The notes beneath the pieces are model-generated. The model saw only the letters and a program-made list of their open reading frames with translations, was not told where the DNA came from and did not search any database. The translations under genes and the position numbers were made by a program. A stretch of 64,000 nucleotides of DNA from Streptomyces sp. 35G-GA-8. Lineage in GTDB: Bacteria; Actinomycetota; Actinomycetes; Streptomycetales; Streptomycetaceae. The stretch is from positions 124,001-188,000 of the forward strand of contig NZ_JAMHJQ010000014.1 in NCBI RefSeq assembly GCF_023534745.1. Direction: 5' to 3'. Positions 42,761 through 51,378 of this stretch are shown here, in pieces; within the stretch, counting starts at the first letter, position 1; each line of letters starts with the position of its first letter.

Positions 42761-43002
42761 CAGACGTTTACCCCCCGGGCACGGATCCGGGCGACGGCGG
42801 CCTCGATGCCGATGGAGTCGATGGTCTTGATCGCCTTCGCACTGAGGGTGAGCCGGACATGCCTGCCCTCGCTCGGCAGCCAGTAACGCTTGCGCTGGAT
42901 GTTGGGGTCGAAGCGGCGCGAGGTGCGCCGGTGCGAGTGGGAGATCCGATGGCCGAAGCCGGGCTTGGCCCCGGTCAGCTGGCAGTGGGCGGACAAGGTC
43001 AC
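42760..43002 (-). CDS. rpmB: 50S ribosomal protein L28, zinc-independent paralogue
   Basis: 80 residues: [55 protein letters not shown]. It carries only one Cys and lacks the paired CxxC ligands. The GTG start at 43002 is preceded by AAGGA, so the protein begins VTLSAHC, two residues longer than the usual start. First gene of the minus-strand arm of the Zur-like operator. Confidence 0.93.
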   Translation of the reverse strand: MTLSAHCQLTGAKPGFGHRISHSHRRTSRRFDPNIQRKRYWLPSEGRHVRLTLSAKAIKTIDSIGIEAAVARIRARGVNV

Positions 43003-43014
43003 ACATCCTTCTTT

Positions 43015-43042
43015 TTGGAAATGGAAACCATTTCCATATACT
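43015..43042 (+). promoter_or_regulatory. Promoter with Zur-like operator; leaderless rpmG
   Basis: A 21-bp palindrome at 43016-43036 has perfect 9-bp arms TGGAAATGG and CCATTTCCA around AAA, close to the actinobacterial Zur-box pattern TGAAAATGATTTTCA. It overlaps a -35-like TTGGAA (43015-43020) and ends next to a -10 TATACT (43037-43042), spacing 16 bp. The expected start point, 7 bases downstream, is the A of the rpmG ATG (43049). Zur with zinc would block both this promoter and the divergent rpmB-rpsN unit. Confidence 0.75.
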
Positions 43043-43048
43043 AGCCCC

Positions 43049-43213
43049 ATGCCACGCAACGAACTGCGCCCGATCATCAAGCTCCGCTCCACCGCCGGGA
43101 CCGGCTACACGTACGTCACCCGCAAGAACCGCCGTAACAACCCCGACCGCCTGACGCTGCGCAAGTACGACCCGCTCCTCCGCCGGCACACCGACTTCCG
43201 CGAAGAACGCTGA
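43049..43213 (+). CDS. rpmG: 50S ribosomal protein L33, zinc-independent paralogue
   Basis: 54 residues: [50 protein letters not shown]. The CxxC pairs of zinc-binding L33 are absent. No ribosome binding site precedes the ATG, and the -10 box is 6 bases away, so the message is probably leaderless. Followed by rpmE and the COG0523 gene, which likely form one transcript. Confidence 0.94.
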   Translation: MPRNELRPIIKLRSTAGTGYTYVTRKNRRNNPDRLTLRKYDPLLRRHTDFREER

Positions 43214-43215
43214 CG

Positions 43216-43260
43216 AGAGAACGCAGAGCAAGAGAACGCACAGCAAGAGAACGCACAGCA
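43216..43260. repeat. Tandem repeat, three 15-bp units, between rpmG and rpmE
   Basis: Three units of AGAGAACGCACAGCA (first has one change) plus a partial fourth fill the 66-bp gap up to the rpmE ribosome binding region. Confidence 0.92.
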
Positions 43261-43279
43261 AGGGAACGAAGAGGCCGAC

Positions 43280-43537
43280 ATGAAGCCCGGAATCCACCCC
43301 GCGTACCAGCCCGTCGTCTTCCGCGACAAGGCCGCCGGATACGCCTTCCTCACCCGCTCGACCGCGACCGCCGAGAAGACGGTCGTCTGGGAGGACGGCC
43401 ACACCTACCCCGTCATCGATGTCGAGATCTCCTCGGCGAGCCACCCCTTCTATACGGGTACCGCGCGCGTCCTCGACACCGCCGGGCGCGTGGAGCGCTT
43501 CGAGCGCCGCTACGGCCGCCGCCCCGGGGCCCGTTGA
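43280..43537 (+). CDS. rpmE2: 50S ribosomal protein L31, type B (zinc-independent)
   Basis: 85 residues: [79 protein letters not shown]. Type B L31 lacks the Cys-rich zinc site. Its TGA overlaps the ATG of the next gene by one base, showing coupling. Confidence 0.95.
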   Translation: MKPGIHPAYQPVVFRDKAAGYAFLTRSTATAEKTVVWEDGHTYPVIDVEISSASHPFYTGTARVLDTAGRVERFERRYGRRPGAR

Positions 43538-44700
43538 TGGGCGACATCGACAGCAGACTGCCCGTCGCGATCGTCTGCGGGCTGCACTCCGACGCCCGCA
43601 AGGCGGCCGTACGGCGACTTCTCGCCACCGTTCCCGGCAGCGTCGCGCTCCATCACGATCTGTCGACGGCCACCCGCGGCACCGTCGTACGGACCGTCCA
43701 CGACGCCACCGCGCTGCTCTCCACGGGCGAGGCGGCGCTGGTCGACGACTGTGCCTGCTGCGCCCTGCGGGAAGATCTCGTACCCGAGCTGGAACGGCTC
43801 GCGGACGGTGGTCTCACCCGCCTCGCGATCGTCGAGCTGTGGGACTCAGTCGAGCCCCGGGCCATGGCCGAGGTCATCGCGGCGCACGGCGAGCGGCTTG
43901 TCGTCAGCTCGGTGCTGACCGCGGTCGACCCGGCGCTGTTGCTGCCGTACCTCGGCAACGGCGACGATCTGGCTGATGCCGGGCTCGCGGCCGCCGCCTC
44001 CGACCAGCGCACGATCGCCGACACCTGGGCGCGGCAGCTGGAGTACGCGCCGGTACTCGCCGTCGTGGACAGCCCGCTCGCGGACGACGAGGACCACGCG
44101 CTGCTCGCCCAACTGCACCCGACGGCACAGCGGATACGGATCGACGGCGAGGGCGCGTCCCCCGGGGAACTGGCCGCCGTCGCGCTCGGCGGATTCGATG
44201 TCGAGGCCGCCGCTGCCCGTCAGCACCCGGCCTGTGCGCTGCTGCCGCAGGAGGCGGACGAGTGCGGGGTCGGTACCTACGTCTGGCACCGCGCGCGCCC
44301 CTTCCATCCGGAGCGGCTCTACCAGGCGCTGGAGGAGCTGTGCTGCGCCGCCGCCCGCAGCCGCGGCCGGTTCTGGCTCGCGGACCGCCCCGACACGCTC
44401 CTGCACTGGGACGCGGCCGGCGGCGCGCTCTGCGTGGAGAGCGTGGGCCCCTGGCTGGCGGCGCTGCCCGACGCCGCCTGGGAGACGGTCCCGCCGACGC
44501 GCAGGGCCGCCGCCTCGTTGGACTGGCACCCCTTGCACGGTGACCGCTGCCAGCATCTCGTCTTCACCTCGCCCGGTCTCGACCGGGAGGTCATCGAGCG
44601 ACTGCTGGACTCCTGTCTGCTGACCGATGCCGAGTACACCGCGGGCCGCGCCGCCTGGAAGCGCCTTCCGCCCGCCTTCGACAATCTCCTGGAGGTCTGA
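43537..44700 (+). CDS. COG0523 / CobW-like P-loop protein (predicted zinc chaperone) with degenerate Walker A
   Basis: 387 residues. The metal motif CxCC of COG0523 metallochaperones is present ([13 protein letters not shown]72-C74-C75) and the C-terminal CobW_C domain has [12 protein letters not shown] and [11 protein letters not shown]. Linked by one-base overlap to rpmE2 under the Zur-like operator, which fits a zinc-delivery role during starvation. The nucleotide-binding loop is abnormal: [10 protein letters not shown] (15-24) stands where G-x4-GKT/S is expected, so GTP hydrolysis may be lost or altered. The DLS and VELWDSVEP segments correspond to the remaining switch regions. Confidence 0.83.
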   Translation: MGDIDSRLPVAIVCGLHSDARKAAVRRLLATVPGSVALHHDLSTATRGTVVRTVHDATALLSTGEAALVDDCACCALREDLVPELERLADGGLTRLAIVELWDSVEPRAMAEVIAAHGERLVVSSVLTAVDPALLLPYLGNGDDLADAGLAAAASDQRTIADTWARQLEYAPVLAVVDSPLADDEDHALLAQLHPTAQRIRIDGEGASPGELAAVALGGFDVEAAAARQHPACALLPQEADECGVGTYVWHRARPFHPERLYQALEELCCAAARSRGRFWLADRPDTLLHWDAAGGALCVESVGPWLAALPDAAWETVPPTRRAAASLDWHPLHGDRCQHLVFTSPGLDREVIERLLDSCLLTDAEYTAGRAAWKRLPPAFDNLLEV

Positions 44701-44947
44701 TGTCCCCCGGTCGTAGGAGTCTTCCCGCGTTCGCGGGGTACCCGAACAACCAATCGGTCGGCGAGGGATCCGAAAGTCCCTGAATCGCGTCTCTATGGAG
44801 AAGCGGGGGCGACCGGGGGCCGGGGGCGGCGACTGTAACCAAAGGAACACCCCGCGTGCACGTGCATTTGCTCATGCATCAGCACATGAAACACAGCTAT
44901 GATCCGAGAAAGTTGACGACTGCACCTTGCAACTCGGGGAGCGACCT

Positions 44948-45190
44948 GTGCACCACGTGTACAACGGCATTACGGCCACAGAGCTTCACGGAGTCGTCTG
45001 GCAGAAGAGCAGGCACAGCAACTCCCAAGGATCGTGCGTGGAGTTCGCCAAGCTGCCCGGCGGCGAGGTGGCGGTACGCAACTCACGCCACCCCGACGGT
45101 CCCGCGCTGGTCTACACGATCGCCGAGATCGAGGCCATGCTGCTGGGCGTCAAGGATGGGGAGTTCGACCATCTGACGGCGGGCGGCTGA
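44948..45190 (+). CDS. DUF397 family protein
   Basis: 80 residues. WQKSRHSNSQGSCVEFAKLPGGEVAVRNSRHPDGPALVYT is the complete DUF397 motif. These small proteins are abundant in Streptomyces and are usually paired with an XRE-DUF5753 regulator and an RsbW-like ATPase, all of which follow within 2 kb. They may act as antitoxin-like or regulatory partners. GTG 44948 follows GGGGAG; a TTG seven codons upstream is an alternative. Confidence 0.85.
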   Translation: MHHVYNGITATELHGVVWQKSRHSNSQGSCVEFAKLPGGEVAVRNSRHPDGPALVYTIAEIEAMLLGVKDGEFDHLTAGG

Positions 45191-45397
45191 CCGACAACGG
45201 GCGGCTGAGCGTACGGAATAGCAAGCTCTGGCCAATTCCCACGGCTTCCATGGCCTGATGGCCGGGACAGCACACCCGACGAGCCCGCTACCAGTACGAG
45301 CTCACCAGTACGAATCCACCAGCGCCAGCGTCAGCACCAGCGCGCGCACCGGAACCAGTACGTACCACCGGTGCCGGTACATGCCGGCGCCGGCCGG

Positions 45398-45895
45398 TCA
45401 GTCGGTCGTCCGCAGCTGGAACAGCGCCCAGACCACCTTGCCGTGCAGCGATCCCGCCAGCGGGTGCCAGCCCCAGGTGTCGCTGAACGACTCGACCAGG
45501 AACAGCCCCCGGCCGGACTCCGCCGCGCAGTCCTCCTCGGTCTTCCGCGCCTCGGGGCTCGCGTGGCTCGGGTCCCGTACCGCGCACACCAGCCGCGACG
45601 ACCACCGCATCAGGTGCAGCCGTACGGGAGCGTCCTGGGGCTCGCGCGGGGTGTCGGCCGGCAGGGCGTGCCGCAGTGCGTTGGTGACGAGTTCGGAGAC
45701 GACCAGTGCGACATCGTCGAAGCGCTCGGTCAGCTCCCACTGGGTCAGGGTGTTCCTGGTGAACTGCCGTGCCCCGCGCACCGCTTCATAGCGGGCGGGC
45801 AGCGCACACGACACCGAACCCGCGGCCGCCGAGGGGTCGATGGGGGGAAGCCCCTGCCTTAACGGCTCGAGCATGGTCGATCCATTCGTCCCCAT
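45398..45895 (-). CDS. RsbW-like ATP-binding regulatory protein
   Basis: 165 residues, GHKL fold. ALVVSELVTNALRHA is the N box, VCAVRDPSHASP the G1-like strand and SGRGLFLVESFSDTWGWHPL the G2/ATP-lid region. The N-terminal 40 residues are a flexible extension. Probably a regulator of the adjacent XRE/DUF397 module. ATG 45895 follows GGGAG with correct spacing; GTG 45904 and ATG 45874 are alternatives. Divergent from the XRE gene. Confidence 0.83.
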   Translation of the reverse strand: MGTNGSTMLEPLRQGLPPIDPSAAAGSVSCALPARYEAVRGARQFTRNTLTQWELTERFDDVALVVSELVTNALRHALPADTPREPQDAPVRLHLMRWSSRLVCAVRDPSHASPEARKTEEDCAAESGRGLFLVESFSDTWGWHPLAGSLHGKVVWALFQLRTTD

Positions 45896-46212
45896 GCGAG
45901 GCACTCCCGGGATTCGCGGCCGTAGCGTTACTGCGGTGGTCCAGCGTCAACATCACGTCAATCACGAACGAGCACGCAGGTGCGCGGGGACCATGGTTCC
46001 GAATGCGTACGGCAGATGCAAGGGCAGATGCACGTGCACGCGCCGGACTTCACCCGTCCCGTGCCGGTTCTGGGGCATTTCTTCCCGTGACCAGTTTTAC
46101 TCTCTCCGCAAAGCCTTCTTATTTCCGTAATCGAATGAGTACGGGCTGAAGCGTTTTGATGGCAGAATCCGGCACTTGGAGTTCGGGGGTGCTCCGGGGA
46201 GATCCACATGTG
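45896..46212. other. 317-bp divergent intergenic region
   Basis: Gap between the ATPase gene and the XRE gene. No coding frame was accepted. It contains GCAGATGCAAGGGCAGATGCACG-like short repeats at about 46012-46036 and an A/T-rich patch at about 46078-46165, the most likely promoter zone for the XRE gene. No clear -10/-35 pair was recognised. Confidence 0.5.
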
Positions 46213-47094
46213 ATGGGGAGGGTTGGAGACGTGACCGCAGCCGAATCGGGCGGTTCCGTGGTGCGGCGCATCCTGCTGGGCTCACAACTGAGGCGGCTGC
46301 GCGAGACGCGCGGCATCACACGTGAGGCCGCCGGCTACTCGATCCGCGCATCCGAGTCCAAGATCAGCCGTATGGAGTTGGGACGGGTGAGCTTCAAGGC
46401 CAGAGACATCGAGGACCTGCTGACCCTCTACGGGGTCGCCGACGAGGGCGAGCGCGCTGCCCTTCTCGGCCTTGCCCGGGAGGCGAATGTCGCGGGGTGG
46501 TGGCACAGCTTCGGCGATGTGCTGCCCGGCTGGTTCCAGACATATATCGGTCTCGAAGGTGCCGCCTCACTGATCCGTATCTATGAAGTGCAGTTCGTGC
46601 ACGGTCTGTTGCAGACCGAGGCGTACGCGCACGCCGTCGTCACCCGCGGCCAGCCCGAGGCGCCCCGCGCCGAGGTGGACCGCCGTGTCGCGCTCCGGCT
46701 GGAGCGGCAGAAGGTCCTCGTGTCCGAGCGGGCACCGCGCTTTCACGCCATCCTCGACGAGGCGGCGCTGCGCCGCCCGTACGGCGAGCGCTCCGTGATG
46801 CAGGGGCAGTTGAGGCATCTGATCGAGATCTCGGAGCAGCCGAACATCACGCTCCAGGTGATGCCCTTCAGCTTCGGCGGCCACGCGGGCGAGAGCGGCG
46901 CCTTCACCATGCTGAGCTTCCCCGAGTCGGATCTCTCCGACGTCGTCTTCCTGGAGCAGCTGACCAGTGCGCTGTATCTGGACAAGAGCGAGGAGGTCGC
47001 CCAGTACGAACGGGTGATGGGGCGACTACAGAAGGACAGCCCGGGACCCGAGGAGAGCCGAGATGTCCTGCGCGGACTACTTCAACTGATCTGA
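46213..47094 (+). CDS. XRE-family transcriptional regulator with DUF5753
   Basis: 293 residues. N-terminal helix-turn-helix (about 20-80): LGSQLRRLRETRGITREAAGYSIRASESKISRMELGR. C-terminal DUF5753 ligand/sensor domain (about 100-285): GWWHSFGDVLPGWFQTYIGLEGAASLIRIYEVQFVHGLLQTEAYAHAVV and ILDEAALRRPYGE. This is the WhiJ-like class of streptomycete developmental regulators, working with DUF397 proteins and RsbW-like ATPases. Starts: ATG 46213 with GGGGAG a little far upstream, or GTG 46231 with GGGAGGG; the latter is nearly as likely. Confidence 0.87.
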   Translation: MGRVGDVTAAESGGSVVRRILLGSQLRRLRETRGITREAAGYSIRASESKISRMELGRVSFKARDIEDLLTLYGVADEGERAALLGLAREANVAGWWHSFGDVLPGWFQTYIGLEGAASLIRIYEVQFVHGLLQTEAYAHAVVTRGQPEAPRAEVDRRVALRLERQKVLVSERAPRFHAILDEAALRRPYGERSVMQGQLRHLIEISEQPNITLQVMPFSFGGHAGESGAFTMLSFPESDLSDVVFLEQLTSALYLDKSEEVAQYERVMGRLQKDSPGPEESRDVLRGLLQLI

Positions 47095-47157
47095 GACATC
47101 AGTACGATGGCGTCATATCAGGAGTTTGCACCTGCAGCACCTGCAGTAAGGGATCGC

Positions 47158-48624
47158 ATGTCCTACTTCACCGACCTGGCCCACCAGTACATCGACGGCG
47201 AGTGGCGGACCGGCAGCGGCTCGTGGGACATCATCGACTTCAATCCGTACAACGGGGAGAAGCTCGCGGCCATCACGATCGCCACGGTCCGGGAGATCGA
47301 CGAGGCGTATCGCGCCGCCGAACGCGCCCAGCGCGACTGGGCCGCGACCAGTCCGTACACCCGTCGCCGGGTCTTCGAGCGTGTCCTCAGGCTGGTCGAG
47401 GAGCGCACGGACGACATCGTCGAGGCGATCATCGATGAGCTGGGCGGTACGCGGCTCAAAGCGGTGTACGAGGTCACGCTCGCGCAGGAGTTCCTGCGCG
47501 AGGCGATCCAGCTGTCGCTGCGGCCCGAGGGCCGGATCCTGCCGTCCCCGGTGGACGGCAAGGAGAACCGCGTCTACCGGTTGCCGGTCGGTGTCATCGG
47601 CGTGATCAGCCCCTTCAATTTCCCCTTCCTGGTGACGATCAAGTCGGTGGCGCCCGCGCTGGCGCTCGGCAACGCCGTCGTGATCAAGCCCAATCAGAAC
47701 GCGCCCGTCGTCGGCGGCGGGCTCATAGCCAAGCTCTTCGAGGACGCGGAGCTGCCGGCCGGACTGCTCAACGTCGTGGTGACGGACATCGCGGAGGTCG
47801 GGGACGCGCTCATCGAGCACCCCGTGCCGAAGGTGATCTCGTTCGCGGGCTCGGACCGGGTCGGCCGTCACGTCGGCGCGGTGGCGGGGGGCAACTTCAA
47901 ACGGGCCATTCTCGAACTGAGCGGCAACAGCGCGCTGGTCGTCCTCGACGATCTCGACGAGGCGGGGCTCGACTACGCGGTGGACGCGGCGGTCGTGAGC
48001 CGTTTCGTCTACCAGGGCCAGGTTTGTATGGCGGCCAACCGGATCCTTGTGGACCGCGGCGTCGAGAAGCGGTTCACCGAGAAGTTCGTGGCGAAGGTGG
48101 CGTCGCTCAGGACCGGTGATCCGCGCGACCCCGAGACCCAGATCGGCCCGGTCATCAACACCTTCCAGGCGGACGCCCTGACGGCGCTGGTGGACCAGGC
48201 GCTGGCGGAGGGCGCGACCGCGCTCGTACGGGGGCGTACGCGCGGCAATCTCGTGGAGCCGACGGTGCTGGCCGGGCTGGACGAGAGCTCCCCGCTGATG
48301 CAGCAGGAGATCTTCGGCCCTGTGGTGCTGCTGATTCCGTTCGACGGGGAGGAAGAGGCGGTACGGCTCGCCAACAACACGCCGTACGGGCTGAGCGGGG
48401 CCGTGCACACCGCGAACGTGGAGCGTGGCGTCGCCTTCGCCAAGCGGATCGTGACCGGCATGATGCATGTCAATGACTCGACCGTGCAGGACGAGCCGCT
48501 GGTGGCCTTCGGCGGCGAGAAGTTCTCCGGGCTCGGCCGGCTCAACGGCGACGCGACGCTGGAGGCGTTCACGACGCAGAAGTGGATCTCGGTGCAGCAC
48601 GGCCGTACCCCCTTCCCCTTCTGA
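47158..48624 (+). CDS. Aldehyde dehydrogenase
   Basis: 488 residues. PFNFPFLVTIKSVAPALALGNAVVIKPNQNAPV, FAGSDRVGRHVG, the general base Glu253 in AILELSGNSA, the nucleophile Cys290 in YQGQVCMAANR and the terminal QQEIFGPVVLLIPF and AFGGEKFSGLGR motifs are all complete. It oxidises an aldehyde to the acid with NAD(P)+. The benzaldehyde/vanillin-type dehydrogenases are the nearest in wording, but substrate is not certain. ATG 47158 follows AAGGGA and fits the usual MSYFTDLAHQYIDGEW start; ATG 47107 lacks a ribosome binding site. Confidence 0.92.
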   Translation: MSYFTDLAHQYIDGEWRTGSGSWDIIDFNPYNGEKLAAITIATVREIDEAYRAAERAQRDWAATSPYTRRRVFERVLRLVEERTDDIVEAIIDELGGTRLKAVYEVTLAQEFLREAIQLSLRPEGRILPSPVDGKENRVYRLPVGVIGVISPFNFPFLVTIKSVAPALALGNAVVIKPNQNAPVVGGGLIAKLFEDAELPAGLLNVVVTDIAEVGDALIEHPVPKVISFAGSDRVGRHVGAVAGGNFKRAILELSGNSALVVLDDLDEAGLDYAVDAAVVSRFVYQGQVCMAANRILVDRGVEKRFTEKFVAKVASLRTGDPRDPETQIGPVINTFQADALTALVDQALAEGATALVRGRTRGNLVEPTVLAGLDESSPLMQQEIFGPVVLLIPFDGEEEAVRLANNTPYGLSGAVHTANVERGVAFAKRIVTGMMHVNDSTVQDEPLVAFGGEKFSGLGRLNGDATLEAFTTQKWISVQHGRTPFPF

Positions 48625-48629
48625 GTCCC

Positions 48630-48656
48630 GGGCCCGGCCGGTGCCGGTCCGGGCCC
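48630..48656 (+). terminator. Hairpin terminator after aldehyde dehydrogenase
   Basis: GGGCCCGG and CCGGGCCC form a perfect 8-bp stem, extended by partial inner pairing, 6 bp beyond the stop codon and before the PadR gene. Confidence 0.55.
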
Positions 48657-48694
48657 CGCGGGAGTGACCGGCTCGGCCGTCATAACCTGGAGCA

Positions 48695-49336
48695 ATGTCA
48701 CCGATCCGTCTGCTCGTGCTCTGCGCGGTCCGCCAGCATGGCCGGGCCCACGGCTATCAGGTGCGCAACGACCTGGAGTACTGGGGCGCCCACGAGTGGT
48801 CCAACGCCAAGCCCGGCTCGATCTATCACGCGCTCAAGCAGATGGCGAAGCAGGGCCTTCTGCTGGCGCACGAGGTCGCTCCGAGCACGGTGGGCGGGCC
48901 GCCGCGCACCGAGTACGAGATGACGGAGGCGGGCCGCGAGGAGTATCTGCGACTCGTGCGTGAGGCGCTGACCGTCTACGACCAGAAGATGGACGTGCTG
49001 TCGGCGGGGATCGGCGCCATCGTCGATCTGCCGCGCGCCGAGGTCGTGGAACTGCTCAAGGAGCGCGTGGCCGCAATCGAGGCCTGGCGGGCCGCGGTGA
49101 CCGAGCACTATGTGCCCGAGGACGGCCCGGAACAGCTCGGGCACATCGGCGAGATCATGAACCTCTGGGTGCACTCGGCGGACTCGGGCGCGCAGTGGAC
49201 GCGGGGGCTGATCAAGCGCATCGAGGGCGGCGCGTACACCTTCGCGGGTGAGGGCGAGCCCTTTGTGGCGGTGCTCGGCGAGGGCGAGGAGAACCCGTAC
49301 GCGACGGGCGTTCCCCATGACGGAGATCTTCGCTAA
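48695..49336 (+). CDS. PadR-family transcriptional regulator
   Basis: 213 residues. The winged helix (about 1-85) has LLVLCAVRQHGRAHGYQVRNDLEYWGAHEWSNAKPGSIYHALKQMAKQGLL and the wing VGGPPRTEYEMTEAGREEYL; a long helical C-terminal domain (Vir-like, about 95-180) serves for dimerisation. PadR proteins repress exporters and release on drug binding. It lies 81 bp upstream of a two-gene ABC exporter in the same direction, with two copies of TCAAGTTTGA in between. ATG 48695 follows GGAG. Confidence 0.9.
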   Translation: MSPIRLLVLCAVRQHGRAHGYQVRNDLEYWGAHEWSNAKPGSIYHALKQMAKQGLLLAHEVAPSTVGGPPRTEYEMTEAGREEYLRLVREALTVYDQKMDVLSAGIGAIVDLPRAEVVELLKERVAAIEAWRAAVTEHYVPEDGPEQLGHIGEIMNLWVHSADSGAQWTRGLIKRIEGGAYTFAGEGEPFVAVLGEGEENPYATGVPHDGDLR

Positions 49337-49394
49337 TCAAGTTTGACCAATAGAGGGGCCGGGGCTACTCTTCCGACCCGGTAGTCAAGTTTGA
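49337..49394. promoter_or_regulatory. Two TCAAGTTTGA boxes, likely PadR operators
   Basis: TCAAGTTTGA occurs at 49337-49346 and 49385-49394, 48 bp apart, with A/T-rich flanks (AATCAAGTTTGACC; GTCAAGTTTGATTACT). Each has TCAA/TTGA symmetry. They bracket the space between padR and the ABC genes, where the exporter promoter must lie, so repression by the adjacent PadR protein is likely. Confidence 0.6.
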
Positions 49395-49417
49395 TTACTG
49401 GGTGGGAGGCGAAGACT

Positions 49418-50464
49418 TTGACCGATGTGACTGATGCGACCGACGTGATCGTGGTGGCGGGAGCGCGGAAGCGGTACGGCGAGAAGCGGGCCCTCGACGG
49501 GTTCGATCTGAGGGTGGCACGCGGCACGGTGCACGCCGTGCTCGGACCGAACGGCGCGGGCAAGACCACGGCCGTACGGATCCTGACCACGCTGCTGCGG
49601 CCCGACGAGGGGCTGGTGCGGGTGGCCGGGCTCGATGTGCGGACCCGGGCGCGTGACGTACGGCGGAGGATCGGGCTGCTGGGACAGCACGCGGCCCTCG
49701 ACGAGGAGCTGGGCGGCCGGCAGAACCTGGAGATGTTCGGACGGCTCTACCACCTCGGCGCCCGGCGCGCGGGGGAGCGTGCCGACGAACTGCTGGCGCG
49801 GTTCGGCCTGGCGGACACCGGGCGCAAGGCCGTCAAGCAGTACAGCGGCGGCATGCGGCGACGGCTCGATCTGGCGGCGTCCCTGATCACCGACCCGGAG
49901 GTGCTCTTCCTGGACGAGCCGACGACCGGACTCGATCCGCGCGGCCGGGCGGAGGTGTGGAGCGCGGTGCGCTCGCTGGTCGGCGGCGGTACGACCGTCC
50001 TGCTGACGACGCAGTATCTGGAGGAGGCCGACCAACTGGCCGACCGTATCTCGGTGGTGGACAGCGGACGGGTCATCGCGGAGGGCACGGCGGACGAACT
50101 GAAGGCGCGGATCGGCGGCGACCGCATCGATGTCGTCCTGCGGGACGCGGACCGGCTCGCGGACGGCGCGCGGGCGCTTGCGCGCACAACGGGTACGCAC
50201 GCCGTCAGTACGGACGTGGACCGGCGGCTGCTGAGCGCGCCGGTGGGTGACCGGATGGCGGCGCTGACGGAGACCGTACGGGCCCTGCACGCGGAGGGGA
50301 TCGAGGCGGAGGACATCGCCCTGCGCCGGCCGACGCTGGACGAGGTCTTCCTCCATCTCACGGGCAAGGACGCCGACGAGGAAGACACCGGCGGCGCCCC
50401 ACAGGGTCGGCGGGATCGGCGCGATCGCCGGGATCGGCGCAAGCAGCGGGAGGTGACGGCGTGA
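49418..50464 (+). CDS. ABC exporter ATP-binding protein (DrrA type)
   Basis: 348 residues. Walker [10 protein letters not shown]-loop [18 protein letters not shown], signature YSGGMRRRL, Walker [16 protein letters not shown] and the H-region replaced by TTQYLEEAD are as in daunorubicin-resistance DrrA proteins, as is the C-terminal domain with [18 protein letters not shown]. Starts with TTG 49418, after GGGAGG; in-frame TTG 49391 overlaps the operator. The C-terminal Arg-rich tail ([12 protein letters not shown]) is repetitive. It is coupled to the permease gene by a GTGA overlap. Confidence 0.9.
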   Translation: MTDVTDATDVIVVAGARKRYGEKRALDGFDLRVARGTVHAVLGPNGAGKTTAVRILTTLLRPDEGLVRVAGLDVRTRARDVRRRIGLLGQHAALDEELGGRQNLEMFGRLYHLGARRAGERADELLARFGLADTGRKAVKQYSGGMRRRLDLAASLITDPEVLFLDEPTTGLDPRGRAEVWSAVRSLVGGGTTVLLTTQYLEEADQLADRISVVDSGRVIAEGTADELKARIGGDRIDVVLRDADRLADGARALARTTGTHAVSTDVDRRLLSAPVGDRMAALTETVRALHAEGIEAEDIALRRPTLDEVFLHLTGKDADEEDTGGAPQGRRDRRDRRDRRKQREVTA

Positions 50465-51303
50465 CGACGGTGAACGCCACGGCATCGGCGTCCACGGGCG
50501 CGGACACGAACCCTGGAGGCAGCAGGCTCGGCTGGGCGCTCGCCGACTCCTGGACCATGACCCGGCGCGAACTCGCCCACTGGGGACGGCAGCCGGTCCA
50601 GGTCGTCGTCGGGCTGGTCTTCCCGGTGATGCTGCTGCTGATGTTCGGCTACCTCATCGGCGGCGGACGGGAGATCGAGGGGGCGTACGTCGACTACCTC
50701 GTCCCCGGCATGCTCGCTTTGACCATGGCCTTCGGCCTGGAGTCCACGATGCTCGCCGTCACCCAGGACCTCAACAAGGGGGTGGTGGACCGCTTCCGTT
50801 CGATGCCCATGGCGTCGTCGGCGGTCCTGGTGGGCCGGAGCGTGGCGGACATGCTCCAGTCGGCGGTCGGCCTGATCGTGATGACCGGCGTCGGCTACGC
50901 GATCGGCTGGCGCTGGCACGACGGCACCGCGTCGTTCCTCGGCGCTCTCGGACTGCTGCTGCTGTTCCGCTTCGCGATGCTCTGGCTCGGGATCCAGCTG
51001 GCGATGGTGGCGGGCCGGCCCGAGATGGTGCAGACGGTCCAGATCCTGGTCTGGCCGATCGGCTTCCTCTCCAACGCGTTCGCGACCCCCGAGTCCATGC
51101 CGGGCTGGCTGGGGTCGGTCGTGGAGTGGAACCCCATGTCGGCCACGGCGACGGCGGTACGCGATCTGTTCGGCAGCCCGGGCGGGGCGGGCGGTTCCTG
51201 GGCGGCGGAGCACGCCGGGACGCTGGCGGTCCTCTGGCCGTTGGTGCTGCTCGCGCTCTTCTTCCCGCTGGCGGTACGGCGGTTCGGGCGGCTCAGCCGC
51301 TGA
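50461..51303 (+). CDS. ABC-2 type exporter permease (DrrB type)
   Basis: 280 residues, six membrane segments. [83 protein letters not shown] and the [20 protein letters not shown] motif are typical ABC2 drug-exporter permeases. Partner of the preceding ATPase; substrate probably a hydrophobic drug-like molecule. GTG start overlaps the upstream stop. Confidence 0.9.
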   Translation: MTTVNATASASTGADTNPGGSRLGWALADSWTMTRRELAHWGRQPVQVVVGLVFPVMLLLMFGYLIGGGREIEGAYVDYLVPGMLALTMAFGLESTMLAVTQDLNKGVVDRFRSMPMASSAVLVGRSVADMLQSAVGLIVMTGVGYAIGWRWHDGTASFLGALGLLLLFRFAMLWLGIQLAMVAGRPEMVQTVQILVWPIGFLSNAFATPESMPGWLGSVVEWNPMSATATAVRDLFGSPGGAGGSWAAEHAGTLAVLWPLVLLALFFPLAVRRFGRLSR

Positions 51304-51318
51304 GCACGCGGCGCGTCG

Positions 51319-51353
51319 GTCCCGCCCCCGGAGAACGGTTCCGGGGGCGGGAC
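51319..51353. terminator. Bidirectional hairpin terminator between the ABC operon and gadB
   Basis: Perfect 14-bp stem GTCCCGCCCCCGGA / TCCGGGGGCGGGAC with a 7-base loop, placed between the convergent ABC permease and gadB genes. Confidence 0.85.
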
Positions 51354-51378
51354 TTCCGTACGGCTGGCCCGGAGGGAT

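Noticed and set aside
44701-44947. Small RNA or extra gene between the COG0523 and DUF397 genes
   Set aside because: A TATGAT -10-like element at about 44899-44904 is present but no matching -35 at normal spacing, no hairpin and no coding frame; treated as the DUF397 upstream region only.
45191-45397. Coding region between DUF397 and the ATPase gene
   Set aside because: Contains repeated ACCAGTACG and CCAGCGTCAGCACCAGC-like stretches and overlapping palindromes, but no frame with a ribosome binding site.
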